Source of the DNA: an uncultured Eubacteriales bacterium
GTDB taxonomy: Bacteria > Bacillota > Clostridia > Oscillospirales > Oscillospiraceae
Direction: 5' to 3'
Assembly (NCBI GenBank): GCA_900544765.1
Contig: UQWI01000011.1
Location: forward strand, 1 to 64,000
DNA: 64,000 nt
The position numbers and the translations under genes are program-made. Under the pieces are notes generated by a model. It ran no database searches. It had not been told where the DNA came from and saw only the letters and a list, made by a program, of their open reading frames with translations. This document shows positions 31,688 through 41,798 of this stretch, in pieces. Within the stretch, counting starts at the first letter, position 1. Each line of letters opens with the position of its first letter.

Positions 31688-32419
31688 ATGGCCATAACTA
31701 AGAAAATACCCGATACTATCTATGCCGCAAACTCGTTTTGCCCGGGCTGCGGTCACGGTATTGTGATAAGGCTCATAGGCGAGGTGCTCGATGAGATGGG
31801 GATGTCCGACAGGGCTATAGGCGTGCTCGCAGTCGGCTGCGCATGCCTCGTAAACCGTTCCCTGGCGGTTGATCTCATGCAGAGCGCGCATGGGCGCACC
31901 GCAGCTGCCGCAGACGGCATAAAGCGCACCCGTCCCGGAAACCTCGTGTTTACATATCAGGGCGACGGCGATGCAATTTCCATAGGAATAGCCGAGACCC
32001 TTTATTCAGCCCAGCGCCATGAGAAGATAACACAGATAATCGTCAACAACGGCGTGTTCGGCATGACAGGCGGACAGATGTCCCCCACAACGCTCGTCGG
32101 TCAAAAGACCGCGACTTCAGAGCAGGGAAGAATAGCGGAGCTCAACGGCGACCCCGTGAATATAATCGGCCTGCTCTCGCAGTTCAATCCTGCGTACCTG
32201 GCCCGCGGCAGCGTCCACGACGCGGCGCACATCCTCAAGACAAAGCAGTACATAAGGAATGCATTTGAAAAGCAGATGCGCGGAGAGGGATATACATGTG
32301 TTGAAATAATCTCGCCCTGTCCCACTAACTGGCACATGACCCCCCAGCAGGCCTCTGCGCGCATAGCAAGCGAAGTCCTCGAGGTATATCCCCTGGGCGA
32401 ATTTGTGAAGGGAGAGTAA
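31688..32419 (+). CDS. 2-oxoacid:ferredoxin oxidoreductase, beta (TPP-binding) subunit
   Basis: A 243-residue protein from ATG 31,688, one base after the alpha stop. FCPGCGHGIVIRLIGEVL near 17 and the TPP motif GDGDAISIG near 94 with the Asn of NNGVFGMTGGQMSP near 125 identify the thiamine diphosphate subunit. ANSFCPGCGHG is typical of Kor/Vor rather than pyruvate enzymes. Confidence 0.93.
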   Translation: MAITKKIPDTIYAANSFCPGCGHGIVIRLIGEVLDEMGMSDRAIGVLAVGCACLVNRSLAVDLMQSAHGRTAAAADGIKRTRPGNLVFTYQGDGDAISIGIAETLYSAQRHEKITQIIVNNGVFGMTGGQMSPTTLVGQKTATSEQGRIAELNGDPVNIIGLLSQFNPAYLARGSVHDAAHILKTKQYIRNAFEKQMRGEGYTCVEIISPCPTNWHMTPQQASARIASEVLEVYPLGEFVKGE

Positions 32420-32424
32420 GCGGC

Positions 32425-32976
32425 ATGATAAAAGAATTCGTATTCTCCGGTTTCGGCGGCCAGGGCGTGCTCACGGCAGGGACTCTGCTCGCAAACACCG
32501 GCGCCATAAACGACTATGAAGTGTCCTGGATACCGTCTTACGGCTCAGAGATGCGCGGCGGTACTGCCAACTGCGTGGTGAAGATAGGGGATGAGGAGGT
32601 CCCGTCCCCGTTCGCCAAAAGAATTGACGTGCTGGTAGCTATGAATAAGCCCTCGCTTGAAAAGTTTTCAGGCCTGGTGCGCAGGCCCGGCGGCGTCATA
32701 GTTGTAAACAGCTCGGTTGTACATGACATACCGGAGTATGAAAACGTAACTGTGATTGCGGTGCCCATGATGGAAATCACCCTCAAGCACGACAACGAGC
32801 GCGGCTCAAACATAGTGGCTGTCGGGGCTGCCGTCGGCGCATCGGGCGTTATGAGCCGTGAGATGATGATAGAGGGCATCAAGGCCTATTTCGCAAAGTA
32901 CGGCAAGGCCAATGAGAAGAATATTGCCGTTTTCAATGAGGGGTATGACTTTGCAAGAAAGGAATTAAATAAATGA
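32425..32976 (+). CDS. 2-oxoacid:ferredoxin oxidoreductase, gamma subunit
   Basis: A 183-residue protein with EFVFSGFGGQGVLTAGTLLA at the start and SYGSEMRGGTANC near 37, the conserved CoA/interface motifs of gamma subunits. Its stop overlaps the next gene's start, so oxidoreductase and acyl-CoA synthetase are translationally coupled. Confidence 0.93.
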   Translation: MIKEFVFSGFGGQGVLTAGTLLANTGAINDYEVSWIPSYGSEMRGGTANCVVKIGDEEVPSPFAKRIDVLVAMNKPSLEKFSGLVRRPGGVIVVNSSVVHDIPEYENVTVIAVPMMEITLKHDNERGSNIVAVGAAVGASGVMSREMMIEGIKAYFAKYGKANEKNIAVFNEGYDFARKELNK

Positions 32977-35054
32977 ACCTTGAAAAGCTCCTAAGGCCCA
33001 AGAGTGTTGCCGTCATAGGCGCCAGTGACAAGCCGGGATTCGGGCTTTCGACTTGCGAGAACCTTATTCGCTCTCATCGCCAAGAGGACATATTCTTCGT
33101 GCATCCCAAGCGGGAGAGCGTGCTGGGGAAAAAGTGTTATAAGAGCATAGCCGACCTGCCGCAGCAGGTGGACATGTGCATAATACTGCTGAACAAGAGC
33201 CTGGTCATCTCAACACTGGAGCAGGCTGCGGCTTGTGGCTGTAAGTCGGCTATTGTGTACGCCAGCGGCTATGGCGAGACCGGGGACAAAGAGGCCGAAA
33301 AGGAGCTGCGCGAAACCGCCGAGCGCCTTGATATGGCCGTCATGGGCGTCAACTGCGCCGGATATATCAGCAACAACGACGACCTGTTTCCCTTCGGCAT
33401 GATAGTCAAGCGTGACGCTCGACCCGGCAACATAGCCATTATCTCTCAGTCGGGTAAAATCTGCCTTAACATGATGCAGGTTGACTATATGAATTTTTCC
33501 TACCTGATATCTGCGGGCAACTGCTCGTGCATTATGGTGGAGGACTATATAAGCTACCTGATAGACGACCCGGGGACCAAGGTTATAGGGCTCTACCTGG
33601 AGGGCGTCAAGGATCCGGAGAAGTTCGCGGACGTCCTCAGGCGGGCCGCCGAGATAAGGAAACCCATAGTCATACTCAAGGTGGGCAGGAGCGAGGCCGG
33701 CAGCAGGGTGGCGTCCTCACACACGGGCAGCCTGTCCGGCTCCGATAAGGCCTTTGACGCGCTGTGCAGGAAGTTCGGCATAATCCGTGTCGACGACATC
33801 GAAGAGCTTGTCCAGATGTGCCATATGCTGAGCGTGATGCCGGAGCTGCCGGCCATCCCGACAATAAGCGCCATGTGTCTGTCCGGCGGCGAAACCGGCG
33901 TATGTGCTGACGTGGGTACGCTCAACGGCCTGGAATATCCGGCCTTCACCGAGGAGACGCTCGCAAAGCTCACTGAGCTGCTGCCGGATTACGCGTCGCC
34001 GGCCAACCCGCTGGATATGACCGCGACACTTTCACACGACGGTCCCAAGTACGCGGAGGTCATCAAGGCAATCATGCAGGACCCCAACGTCGGAATGGTG
34101 CTGTGCGGCCAGACCGTACTGCCGCACCAGTCCGAAGAGGACGTCATATACCCGATGTCCGACGGTATGGTGATAGCCGCAAACGAGCGGATAAAGCCGG
34201 TCGCAGTCATAAACTTCTTCAACTGCGACAGGGATCCCGTGATACGGGCCAAGCTAGAGAAGGCCGGCGTTGCGCTGCTGCCGGCTCCGGGTACGGCGTT
34301 CAAGCTTTTGAGGCACCTCATGGACATGGTGAAGTACAAGCCGGAGGAAAAGACGCTCACCCTCGCGGTACCGCATCCGGCGGCAAACGGCAGGGTGGCG
34401 CTCAGCGAGTATGACAGCAAGATGGAGCTGCAGGATTTCGGCGTCAAGGTGCCGTATTCCGAGGTCGTGAAAAGCGAAGAGCAGCTTGAACGCGTCTGCT
34501 GCGAGGTGAGCTATCCATGCGTCGCCAAAATTGAGTCCGCAGATATACTGCACAAGTCGGACATAGGCGGAGTAAAGCTGAATCTAAACAATGCCATGGA
34601 ACTGCGGGAGGCCTACAGGGAAGTGCTGAAAAACGCCGCGGAGCGTGCCCCGGAAGCGAAGATAAACGGCGTGCTGGTGCAGCCCATGCTTCCGAAAGGC
34701 GTGGAAGTAATACTCGGCGTGAACGTTGACCCGCAATTTGGGCCTATGGTGCTTTGCGGCCTCGGCGGCGTGTTTGTTGAGGTGTTTAAGGACGTGGCGC
34801 TGTATCCGGCGCCGCTGAACAAGGGCGAGGCAATGGATATGCTGCGTTCTTTGAAGGGCTACAAAATGCTGACAGGCTACCGAGGCGGCGAGAAGTGCGA
34901 CGTGGATGCACTGGCGGACCTGATGGTACAGGTTTCCGAATACGCAGTCGCAAACAGGGACACCCTGTGCGAAATGGATTTGAACCCTGTGTTCGTGTAC
35001 GGTGAAGGCAAGGGAGTTGAAATAGCCGACGCCGTCATAATAAAGAGAAACTAA
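32973..35054 (+). CDS. Acyl-CoA synthetase (ADP-forming), acetate--CoA ligase family
   Basis: A 693-residue single-chain enzyme: CoA-binding Rossmann domain (1-130; VAVIGASDKPGFG), succinyl-CoA-synthetase-like ligase domain (about 150-450) with the phospho-His in SHTGSLSGSD near 249, and a C-terminal ATP-grasp domain (about 480-690; VQPMLPKGVEVILGV). It converts acyl-CoA, ADP and phosphate to acid, CoA and ATP, conserving the energy of the preceding oxidoreductase reaction. Coupled to the gamma gene by a four-base overlap. Confidence 0.92.
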   Translation: MNLEKLLRPKSVAVIGASDKPGFGLSTCENLIRSHRQEDIFFVHPKRESVLGKKCYKSIADLPQQVDMCIILLNKSLVISTLEQAAACGCKSAIVYASGYGETGDKEAEKELRETAERLDMAVMGVNCAGYISNNDDLFPFGMIVKRDARPGNIAIISQSGKICLNMMQVDYMNFSYLISAGNCSCIMVEDYISYLIDDPGTKVIGLYLEGVKDPEKFADVLRRAAEIRKPIVILKVGRSEAGSRVASSHTGSLSGSDKAFDALCRKFGIIRVDDIEELVQMCHMLSVMPELPAIPTISAMCLSGGETGVCADVGTLNGLEYPAFTEETLAKLTELLPDYASPANPLDMTATLSHDGPKYAEVIKAIMQDPNVGMVLCGQTVLPHQSEEDVIYPMSDGMVIAANERIKPVAVINFFNCDRDPVIRAKLEKAGVALLPAPGTAFKLLRHLMDMVKYKPEEKTLTLAVPHPAANGRVALSEYDSKMELQDFGVKVPYSEVVKSEEQLERVCCEVSYPCVAKIESADILHKSDIGGVKLNLNNAMELREAYREVLKNAAERAPEAKINGVLVQPMLPKGVEVILGVNVDPQFGPMVLCGLGGVFVEVFKDVALYPAPLNKGEAMDMLRSLKGYKMLTGYRGGEKCDVDALADLMVQVSEYAVANRDTLCEMDLNPVFVYGEGKGVEIADAVIIKRN

Positions 35055-35103
35055 GCGCGGGAGAAGTGAGAAAAGCGGCTGCCGCTTTCAAGGAGGGACT
35101 GCG

Positions 35104-36396
35104 GTGGCCAAGACAAAGGGTCAAGAGGAGGAGAACACAATGGCTCAAAGCAAACAAAAAAAGTGGATAGCATTCATCGTACTAACCATTGCGGCGGGGC
35201 TGATTTACCGCGTCCCGTACCTTAAGACCGTGTTTTATGACCCCCTGGTAGCGGCATTTTCAATTACAAATACGGAAGTAGGCACCATGATGAGCGTCTA
35301 CTCGGTAGTAAAGACTGTGCTGTATATACCTGCGGGCATACTGGTCGACAGGTTTGACAACCGAAAGATGCTGGTATTTTCCATGCTGATGCTCGCCGTG
35401 CTGACTTTCATTTACGCGCTGATTCCGAGCCTTATGATAGTTTACATACTGTACGGGCTCATGGCGGTGTCCAACGTAATCTTCTGGACCGCATTTATCA
35501 AGGCCGTCCGTATGTTCGGCTCCGAGAAGGAGCAGGGCTCCGTGTTCGGATATTCCGAGGGCATCCGTGCGGTTGCGTCCCTTGTCATCAACTTCATAGC
35601 GCTTTGGATGTATGCAAAGCTTGAGGTTACAAGCGACAGCCCGCTCACCGGGATACTTATACTCTACGGCGCCATCTACCTTGCCATGGGCGTGGCCATC
35701 TGGTTCCTTATCCCGTCCGGCACGGGCAACGAGGATGGGCATCATGCAACCTTCCGCGACTATGTGAATGTCCTGAAGATACCCGCCGTCTGGATAGTTT
35801 CGCTCCTGGTCATGTGCTGCTACAGCGTACAGGTCGCTTCGGAATACACCACGCCTTACCTTAGCGACGTAATGCTCATGTCCGCCGCAACCGCCGGTGT
35901 TGTCGCTACAATTCGCAGTTACGGCGTCGGCCTGTTTGCAGCTCCAATCATTGGCAAAATCACCGACAGAGTGAAAGTGCCCTACTCTGTGTCCGTAATC
36001 ATACTTCTGGTTCTCGAAATCGTAATGACGACCATACTGCTTGTCCTTCCCGGCGAGCCCAGCGTGCTTATAATAAGCATAGTCGTCATACTGGCGTTCG
36101 CCTGCTTCATGTACGCCCTGCGCGGTGTATACTACGCGACATTGGGTGAAGCGGGCGTACCTGTGGCGCTCACTGGTACGGCTACCGGCGTAATATCGGT
36201 TATCGGCTATCTGCCCGACGCATTTATGAACCTGCTGATAGGCAACAAGCTTGACCAGTATCCCGGCGCCGCGGGCTACAAGTACATTTTCACTTACATG
36301 ATAGGCTTTGCCGTCGCGGGCGTCATAATAGCTTTCATTATCAACCGCATCGGCAAGCGCAACGCCGCGAAGGCCGTTCCTGCCGACGAAGCTTAA
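35104..36396 (+). CDS. MFS transporter
   Basis: A 430-residue protein (or 418 from ATG 35,140). GTG 35,104 follows AAGGAGGG and ATG 35,140 follows GAGGAGG; both are good, and the twelve extra residues are Lys/Glu-rich. Twelve hydrophobic segments with the MFS loop VDRFDNRKMLVF near 80. It belongs to the same operon as the oxoacid genes, so it may export the acid product or import the amino or organic acid substrate. Substrate not deducible. Confidence 0.85.
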   Translation: MAKTKGQEEENTMAQSKQKKWIAFIVLTIAAGLIYRVPYLKTVFYDPLVAAFSITNTEVGTMMSVYSVVKTVLYIPAGILVDRFDNRKMLVFSMLMLAVLTFIYALIPSLMIVYILYGLMAVSNVIFWTAFIKAVRMFGSEKEQGSVFGYSEGIRAVASLVINFIALWMYAKLEVTSDSPLTGILILYGAIYLAMGVAIWFLIPSGTGNEDGHHATFRDYVNVLKIPAVWIVSLLVMCCYSVQVASEYTTPYLSDVMLMSAATAGVVATIRSYGVGLFAAPIIGKITDRVKVPYSVSVIILLVLEIVMTTILLVLPGEPSVLIISIVVILAFACFMYALRGVYYATLGEAGVPVALTGTATGVISVIGYLPDAFMNLLIGNKLDQYPGAAGYKYIFTYMIGFAVAGVIIAFIINRIGKRNAAKAVPADEA

Positions 36397-36490
36397 TCGT
36401 GTGAAGCCGGGGTGCGGGGACATGTTTCCCGCACCCTGCGCGGGCGCAAATGAGTTTTGTCCAAAACACTAAGAACGGGGAACACAAGCT

Positions 36491-37900
36491 ATGACAACTA
36501 CATTAATAGTAGTCGGCGTTTATATGGCCATCATGCTGGCCGTCGGCATATTATTCACCAAAAAGGCCAACAGCACTGAGGATTACTATTTGTCCGGCCG
36601 GTCTTTGCCCGCGCCGGTACTGATGTTTACATTTGCGGCAACCTGGATAGGCGCCTCTTCAACTCTTGGCAAGGCGGGGCTGGCCTACACGGATGGCATT
36701 TCCGCCATATCGCCCACTATTGGCTCATTTATCGCATTTTTTATATTCACGGCTTTCGCCGGGCGCATAAGGCGAATAGGCGCTGAGCATAGTATAAGCT
36801 CCATACCGGATCTCTTTGAAAAACGGTTCGGTAAAGCCACCGCGCTGATTGCCGCGCTCACAATAGCGTGGACGATGATTTGCACTACGGGTACACAGCT
36901 CATAGCGTTTTCAAAAGTCCTCGAGTACATGTTCGGGCCGTATGGCATCTCTTACGAGCAGTCGCTCATTATAGCTATGGCTATAGTCGTCTTTTATACT
37001 ATGCTCTCCGGCATGTACGGCGTTGCCTACACCGACGTCATACAGGGCATAATATTGCTCATTGTGATAGGCGTGGTACTGCCGTTCGGAGCGCTTGACA
37101 AGACGGGCGGGTTTGAAGGGCTCAAAGCGTCGCTTGACCCGGATTACTTTGTTTTCAAGCCTGACATAAGTATGATTGGCTACACTATTACGTCCTTGCT
37201 GTACTTTGTGGCCGGGCCTCCGTACTGGCAGCGGGCGTTTGCGGCAAAGTCGTCCAAATCCGCTACGGAGGGCTCGCTGGGCGGCAACATAATAATAATT
37301 TTCTACACGCTGGCCGTCGTGCTTATAGGCATCTGCGCCGCTAGCATGTATCCCGGAGTGTCGGACAGCGACACCGAGCTGGTAATGCTTATGATGACCG
37401 AGGAGTATTTCCCGCCTATCATATACGCGCTGACCATAGCGGCCATATTGGCCGTAATTATGAGCACTACGGACAGCTACCTGATACTCTCTGCACAGAC
37501 TGTGACTACAGACATTGTATGCCGGGTCAAAGGCATAAAAAGCCAGAAGGAAGTTGTGCTAATAAGCCGCATATCCGTGGTCGCCGTGGGCGTTTTCGCC
37601 CTGCTCTACGCCCTGAAGATGAGCAACATATTTGAGAGCATGATGCTTTCGATGACTCAGTTTTCCGCCGGCATAGCTGTTCCCGCCCTCGCCGCGCTCT
37701 TCTCAAAACGCGTGACCCGTCAGGGGATGCTCGCCAGCATGATAAGCGGTCTGGCGTTTTCCGTTATATGGGCGACGGTCCTCAACAATCCGTGGGGGCT
37801 GAGCGAGGCCATATCCGGCAGCGTAGTGAGTCTGATAGTCATAGTCGCCGTGTCGGCCTGCACGCAAAAAAGCTCTGAGCCGGCGCCGTTCTTCAACTGA
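36491..37900 (+). CDS. Sodium:solute symporter (SSS family)
   Basis: A 469-residue membrane protein with about thirteen hydrophobic segments. The N-terminal region with STEDYYLSGRSLPAPVLMF near 26, TWIGASSTLGKAGLAY near 50 and the sodium-site segment SGMYGVAYTDVIQG near 167 are typical of SSS transporters. It likely takes up an amino acid or organic acid with Na+ for the catabolic genes around it. GGGGAAC precedes the ATG at 36,491. Confidence 0.88.
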   Translation: MTTTLIVVGVYMAIMLAVGILFTKKANSTEDYYLSGRSLPAPVLMFTFAATWIGASSTLGKAGLAYTDGISAISPTIGSFIAFFIFTAFAGRIRRIGAEHSISSIPDLFEKRFGKATALIAALTIAWTMICTTGTQLIAFSKVLEYMFGPYGISYEQSLIIAMAIVVFYTMLSGMYGVAYTDVIQGIILLIVIGVVLPFGALDKTGGFEGLKASLDPDYFVFKPDISMIGYTITSLLYFVAGPPYWQRAFAAKSSKSATEGSLGGNIIIIFYTLAVVLIGICAASMYPGVSDSDTELVMLMMTEEYFPPIIYALTIAAILAVIMSTTDSYLILSAQTVTTDIVCRVKGIKSQKEVVLISRISVVAVGVFALLYALKMSNIFESMMLSMTQFSAGIAVPALAALFSKRVTRQGMLASMISGLAFSVIWATVLNNPWGLSEAISGSVVSLIVIVAVSACTQKSSEPAPFFN

Positions 37901-37933
37901 AACCAACGCGCGATAACAATACGGAGGTAAACA

Positions 37934-38890
37934 ATGCGTATAGTAAACACCTGCCATTATGCCAATCTGCCCAAGGAACACCCGGCTTTCCAGAGAGTGC
38001 TTTCCAAGGCGGAGTTTGTCACCTGCGAAAAGGCGCAGCTCACCAGCGAGGAATTGCTGGAGTTTGTGCAGGGCGCAGATGCGCTGATAAGCGGCACGGA
38101 CTTCATAAGGGAGGATCTCCTGAAACGCTTCCCAAAATCTCTAAAAGTGATTTCCCGCCCGGCGGTCGGCTATGACCGGGTGGATATAGCGGCGGCGCGC
38201 CGCCAGGGCATAGACGTTTGCAACGCGCCGGGCAGCAACAGCGAATCCGTAGCGGACTTGCTCATAGCGCTTATGATAATGGGCGCAAGGGACGTCTACA
38301 ACAACATCAGCGACGTGCGCAACGGAAAGTGGGGCGTTCGCCACAAGGGCATAGACCTCAAGGGGAAAACCGTAGGCATCGTCGGCCTTGGAGCAATAGG
38401 AAAGGCCCTTACCCGCCGCTGCCGCGGCTTCGACATGAGGCTCCTGGCCTACGACCCGTACATAAACGAGGAGTTCTGCGCTGAAAACGGCGTCAAGTCC
38501 GTTGAATTCGACGAGCTGCTGTCCGACAGTGATTTCATAGTGCTTGCAATGCCGCTCACGGATTCCACCTACCACATGATAAACGCGGATTCGATAGCCA
38601 AAATGAAGGATGGAGTCATAATAGCCAACGACGCCAGAGGCGGCGTTGTGGACGCTCAGGCGATGGTCGCGGCGCTCAAGAGCGGGAAGGTGGGTTTCTA
38701 CGCTACCGACGTCACCGACCCGGAGCCGCCGGCGGCCGATGACGAGCTGCTCCATCTTGAAAACTGCATTGTCACCTCGCATATGGGGGCCGAGACGACG
38801 GATGCAACGAATAACATGATGGCCATGGCGCTGACCAACGCCATGGATGTGCTAGAAGGCAAAGAGTGCAAAAACATCGTAAATCGCTGA
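37934..38890 (+). CDS. D-isomer-specific 2-hydroxyacid dehydrogenase
   Basis: A 318-residue protein: Rossmann motif VGIVGLGAIGKALTRRC near 147, active-site Arg in NDARGGVVDAQ near 235, Glu in DPEPPAADDELL near 264 and the catalytic His in TSHMGAETT near 284. It should reduce a 2-oxoacid to an (R)-2-hydroxyacid with NAD(P)H or run in reverse, providing a reductive branch for the oxoacid made by the next gene. Phosphoglycerate dehydrogenase is an alternative, but the operon context argues against it. Confidence 0.86.
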   Translation: MRIVNTCHYANLPKEHPAFQRVLSKAEFVTCEKAQLTSEELLEFVQGADALISGTDFIREDLLKRFPKSLKVISRPAVGYDRVDIAAARRQGIDVCNAPGSNSESVADLLIALMIMGARDVYNNISDVRNGKWGVRHKGIDLKGKTVGIVGLGAIGKALTRRCRGFDMRLLAYDPYINEEFCAENGVKSVEFDELLSDSDFIVLAMPLTDSTYHMINADSIAKMKDGVIIANDARGGVVDAQAMVAALKSGKVGFYATDVTDPEPPAADDELLHLENCIVTSHMGAETTDATNNMMAMALTNAMDVLEGKECKNIVNR

Positions 38891-38915
38891 AAAAGGAAAA
38901 GAAAGGAGAAAACAG

Positions 38916-40064
38916 ATGAAACCGTATCTTATAGTCGAGTGGAACGACATAGAGAGCGAAGCGCATGGCTGGCTGTGCATACACAACCTCATAAAGGGCC
39001 TCGCAGGCGGCGGCACGAGGATGCACCCCTCAGTAACCCGTGAGGAGGTCATGCGCCTCGCCGAGATAATGGCGTACAAGTACAATGCCGCCGGCATACC
39101 TGACTGCGGCGGGTGCAAGGCCGGCATCGTTTACGATAACAAGGCTCCGGATGCCCGCGACGTGCTGAAGCGTTTCTTCGCCGCCATGCGTCCCTACGTC
39201 GAGATTGGCCTTGCCCTCGGGAACGACCTGGGTACAACCGGCCCGGAAATTGCGGCCATCCGCGCCGAGCTTGGAATGGCCACGATGACCGAGACGAAGA
39301 GTCAGCGTGCAGACAAGCAGATGAGCGCCAATATGCAGAAGAAGGCCAAGCTGCTGCACGAAAAGTACGACGTGTTCACTGTTAACGACGCCATGACAGG
39401 CTACGGTACCGCCGCCTGCGCGGATGTCGCATGGCGAAGGAAGCACGGTGAGCCGAACGGCGCGAGGGTACTGGTCCAGGGCTTCGGCAATGTCGGCGCC
39501 AGCGCGGCGTACCGTCTGTACAAGCTGGGCTATAAGATTGTGGGCATCTCTGACGCGAAGCAGCTGGTGGTCTGCGAGGACGGCCTCGACGTGCCGTACC
39601 TCTATGAGCATCGTACCGAATACCTCGAGATGGATACAGAGAGCTTGAAGCCGGAGTACAAGGTCCTTCCAAATACCGAATGGATGAACGTGGAATGCGA
39701 CATCTTTATCCCCGCCGCGCTCGAGGCCGTCATTAACAAGGATACCGTCAACAAGATTACTGCCTCCGTCATTTCCGAGGGAGCAAATATCCCCACGACC
39801 GAAGAGGCCGACAAGGTGCTGCGTGAGCGCGGGACCTATGTGATTCCGGACTTTATTGCCAATCTCGGCGCTATCCGCTTCCATGGCTATGCCAGGCTGG
39901 GGCTTATAGACTTCACCCCTGAATCGGCCATCAACGACGTAATAAAATGCAGTGAGGACAACACCAACCGGCTGCTCGACGAGAACGAAAAGACAGGGGA
40001 GTATTTCCGCGATATAGCCTACCGGCTCTTCGCACCGACCAAGCAGTCCGAGTTCGAGTTCTAA
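38916..40064 (+). CDS. Glu/Leu/Phe/Val-type amino-acid dehydrogenase
   Basis: A 382-residue protein. N-terminal catalytic domain with LAGGGTRMHPS near 29 and the catalytic Lys in CGGCKAGIVYD near 66; NAD-binding domain with VLVQGFGNVGASAAYRLY near 185; a conserved Asn/Ser-rich EGANIPTT near 288. It deaminates an amino acid to the 2-oxoacid that the ferredoxin oxidoreductase can consume. Its motifs are nearer to glutamate/branched-chain dehydrogenases, and the substrate is open. Last gene of the operon. Confidence 0.86.
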   Translation: MKPYLIVEWNDIESEAHGWLCIHNLIKGLAGGGTRMHPSVTREEVMRLAEIMAYKYNAAGIPDCGGCKAGIVYDNKAPDARDVLKRFFAAMRPYVEIGLALGNDLGTTGPEIAAIRAELGMATMTETKSQRADKQMSANMQKKAKLLHEKYDVFTVNDAMTGYGTAACADVAWRRKHGEPNGARVLVQGFGNVGASAAYRLYKLGYKIVGISDAKQLVVCEDGLDVPYLYEHRTEYLEMDTESLKPEYKVLPNTEWMNVECDIFIPAALEAVINKDTVNKITASVISEGANIPTTEEADKVLRERGTYVIPDFIANLGAIRFHGYARLGLIDFTPESAINDVIKCSEDNTNRLLDENEKTGEYFRDIAYRLFAPTKQSEFEF

Positions 40065-40109
40065 ACACATTTCAGCCGCTGCTGAATTTCTCTCCCTAGT
40101 TTACTTATA

Positions 40110-40147
40110 AGAAAGGAGCCGCAGTTCGCAGACTGCGGCTCCTTTCT
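40110..40147. terminator. Bidirectional terminator between convergent operons
   Basis: Perfect 16-bp arms AGAAAGGAGCCGCAGT (40110-40125) and ACTGCGGCTCCTTTCT (40132-40147), six-base loop, between the amino-acid dehydrogenase (+) and the ABC ATPase (-). T-rich flanks are short on both sides. Confidence 0.85.
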
Positions 40148-40157
40148 AACTGTGTTC

Positions 40158-41795
40158 TCATTCAAATTCCAACGCTCCGAGAGCTATGCACTCGCCGCTC
40201 TGGCGGTCGAAAAGCATGATGTTCTCGCTGCCGGTTTTGACTCGCACCTTGGTGCCGAGCCTGAACAGCGTGCTGCCGAATACGACGCCGGTCAGCAGGT
40301 AATCGCCGACGCGAATCTTGATTGTAGACTCCATGCCGGTGGGCATGGCGCCGTATATCTCGCCGTCGAGGCCGCCGGTTTGGCTTATCTCGATGAACTC
40401 GGGGCGTATGCCGAGCACCAAATCCTCGTTTGTGAGAACAGGGTCGTCCTGGATGGAGAAGTCCTCCTCTGTCACCTTCGAGATATGGTAGCGGAAGGTC
40501 TCGTCCTTGTTGGACTTCTCGACGTAGCCCTTGGCTTCGGCGGCCTTTCGGCGCACCTGCTCACGCTCCGAGGCGAGAGCGTCGCGGCGGGCGAACCAGG
40601 CGTTGAGCTCCAGCTTTTCCGCCGGGCGGAACAGGGCCTTGACATTGTCGAAAACCGTCAGCTCCACGGCGCCGTCGGCGCGCTGCGCCCCCCTGGCCTC
40701 GACAAAGTTTATGGCTGGGTTGCCGACGAAGTCAGCGACAAAGAGGTTGGCCGGGCGGTGATAGACGTCAAGCGGCGGCTCGTACTGCTGCAGTACGCCG
40801 TTATTGATGAGGCATATCTGCGTGGCGAGGGTCATGGCCTCCATCTGGTCGTGCGTGACGTAGACAAAGGTGGAGCCCGTCTCAACGTGCAGGCGCTGCA
40901 GCTCATAGCGCATTTCCAGGCGGAGCTTGGCGTCGAGGTTGGAGAGCGGCTCATCCATGAACAGCACGCTTGGCTCCGGTGCGAGGGTGCGCGCTATGGC
41001 GACGCGCTGCTGCTGGCCGCCGGAGAGCTCGGCGGGGTAGCGGTCCATGAACATGCCTATCTTGACGATGCGGCTCACGCGGCGGACGGTGAGGTCAATT
41101 TCCTCCTTGGTGAGCTTGCGCGTCTCGCGTACCACTTCGCCGTTCTTGACCAGTTCAAACTCGTCGTTTAGCTCGCCGCCGTTGGCCTGCGCGGACTTCT
41201 TCGCGCTCTCGGCCTTGGCGAGCATGGAGCTTATCTCGCCGGAGACGTCGGGCTTGTTCTCGAGGTGATAGCCGTAGAGCTTCTTCGCCGTGAACATGGA
41301 AATGTTAAAGGCGTCGATGAGCTTTATGTACAGCTTGTTCTCGTCGAGCTTGCCCTTCTTGTCGCGGCACTCCTCGATTATCCTGACTACTTCGTCGGGC
41401 TTCTGCAGTATCTCGGCCAGCTTCGCGGCGTTCTTCGCCTCAAAGTCAATCTTGGGCAGCGGCTCTTTTACGTTGCTCAGGCCGAAGGCGATGTTGTCGT
41501 ATACGGTCATATTCGGCCAGAGGGCGTAGTTCTGGAACAGGAAGCCCACCTTGCGCTTGTTGGCCGGGACGTTGATGCCCATGTCGCTGTCGAACACAAC
41601 CTGGTCGCCTATCGTGATGCGGCCGCTGGTGGGCGTCTCCAGACCGGCTATCATGCGCAGGGTGGTGGTCTTGCCGCAGCCGGAGGGGCCGAGCAGCGTG
41701 ACAAAGGCGTTGTCCTCTATGACCATGCTCAGGTCCTCCACGGCGTAGAATTTGCCCCAGCGTTTGGTCACATGTTCAAGTCTTATTTCGGGCAT
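40158..41795 (-). CDS. ABC transporter ATP-binding protein (Fbp/polyamine-like) with a large insertion
   Basis: A 545-residue protein. Walker [11 protein letters not shown] near 35, Q-loop [11 protein letters not shown] near 84, signature [13 protein letters not shown] near 253, Walker [13 protein letters not shown] near 277, then a TOBE-type C-terminal domain. The Q-loop and signature are about 170 residues apart, against about 55 in ordinary family members, so about 115 extra helical, Lys/Glu-rich residues sit in the helical subdomain. The C-terminal domain also has an extra charged segment ([20 protein letters not shown]). It energises uptake with the permease upstream. Confidence 0.9.
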   Translation of the reverse strand: MPEIRLEHVTKRWGKFYAVEDLSMVIEDNAFVTLLGPSGCGKTTTLRMIAGLETPTSGRITIGDQVVFDSDMGINVPANKRKVGFLFQNYALWPNMTVYDNIAFGLSNVKEPLPKIDFEAKNAAKLAEILQKPDEVVRIIEECRDKKGKLDENKLYIKLIDAFNISMFTAKKLYGYHLENKPDVSGEISSMLAKAESAKKSAQANGGELNDEFELVKNGEVVRETRKLTKEEIDLTVRRVSRIVKIGMFMDRYPAELSGGQQQRVAIARTLAPEPSVLFMDEPLSNLDAKLRLEMRYELQRLHVETGSTFVYVTHDQMEAMTLATQICLINNGVLQQYEPPLDVYHRPANLFVADFVGNPAINFVEARGAQRADGAVELTVFDNVKALFRPAEKLELNAWFARRDALASEREQVRRKAAEAKGYVEKSNKDETFRYHISKVTEEDFSIQDDPVLTNEDLVLGIRPEFIEISQTGGLDGEIYGAMPTGMESTIKIRVGDYLLTGVVFGSTLFRLGTKVRVKTGSENIMLFDRQSGECIALGALEFE

Positions 41796-41798
41796 GGT

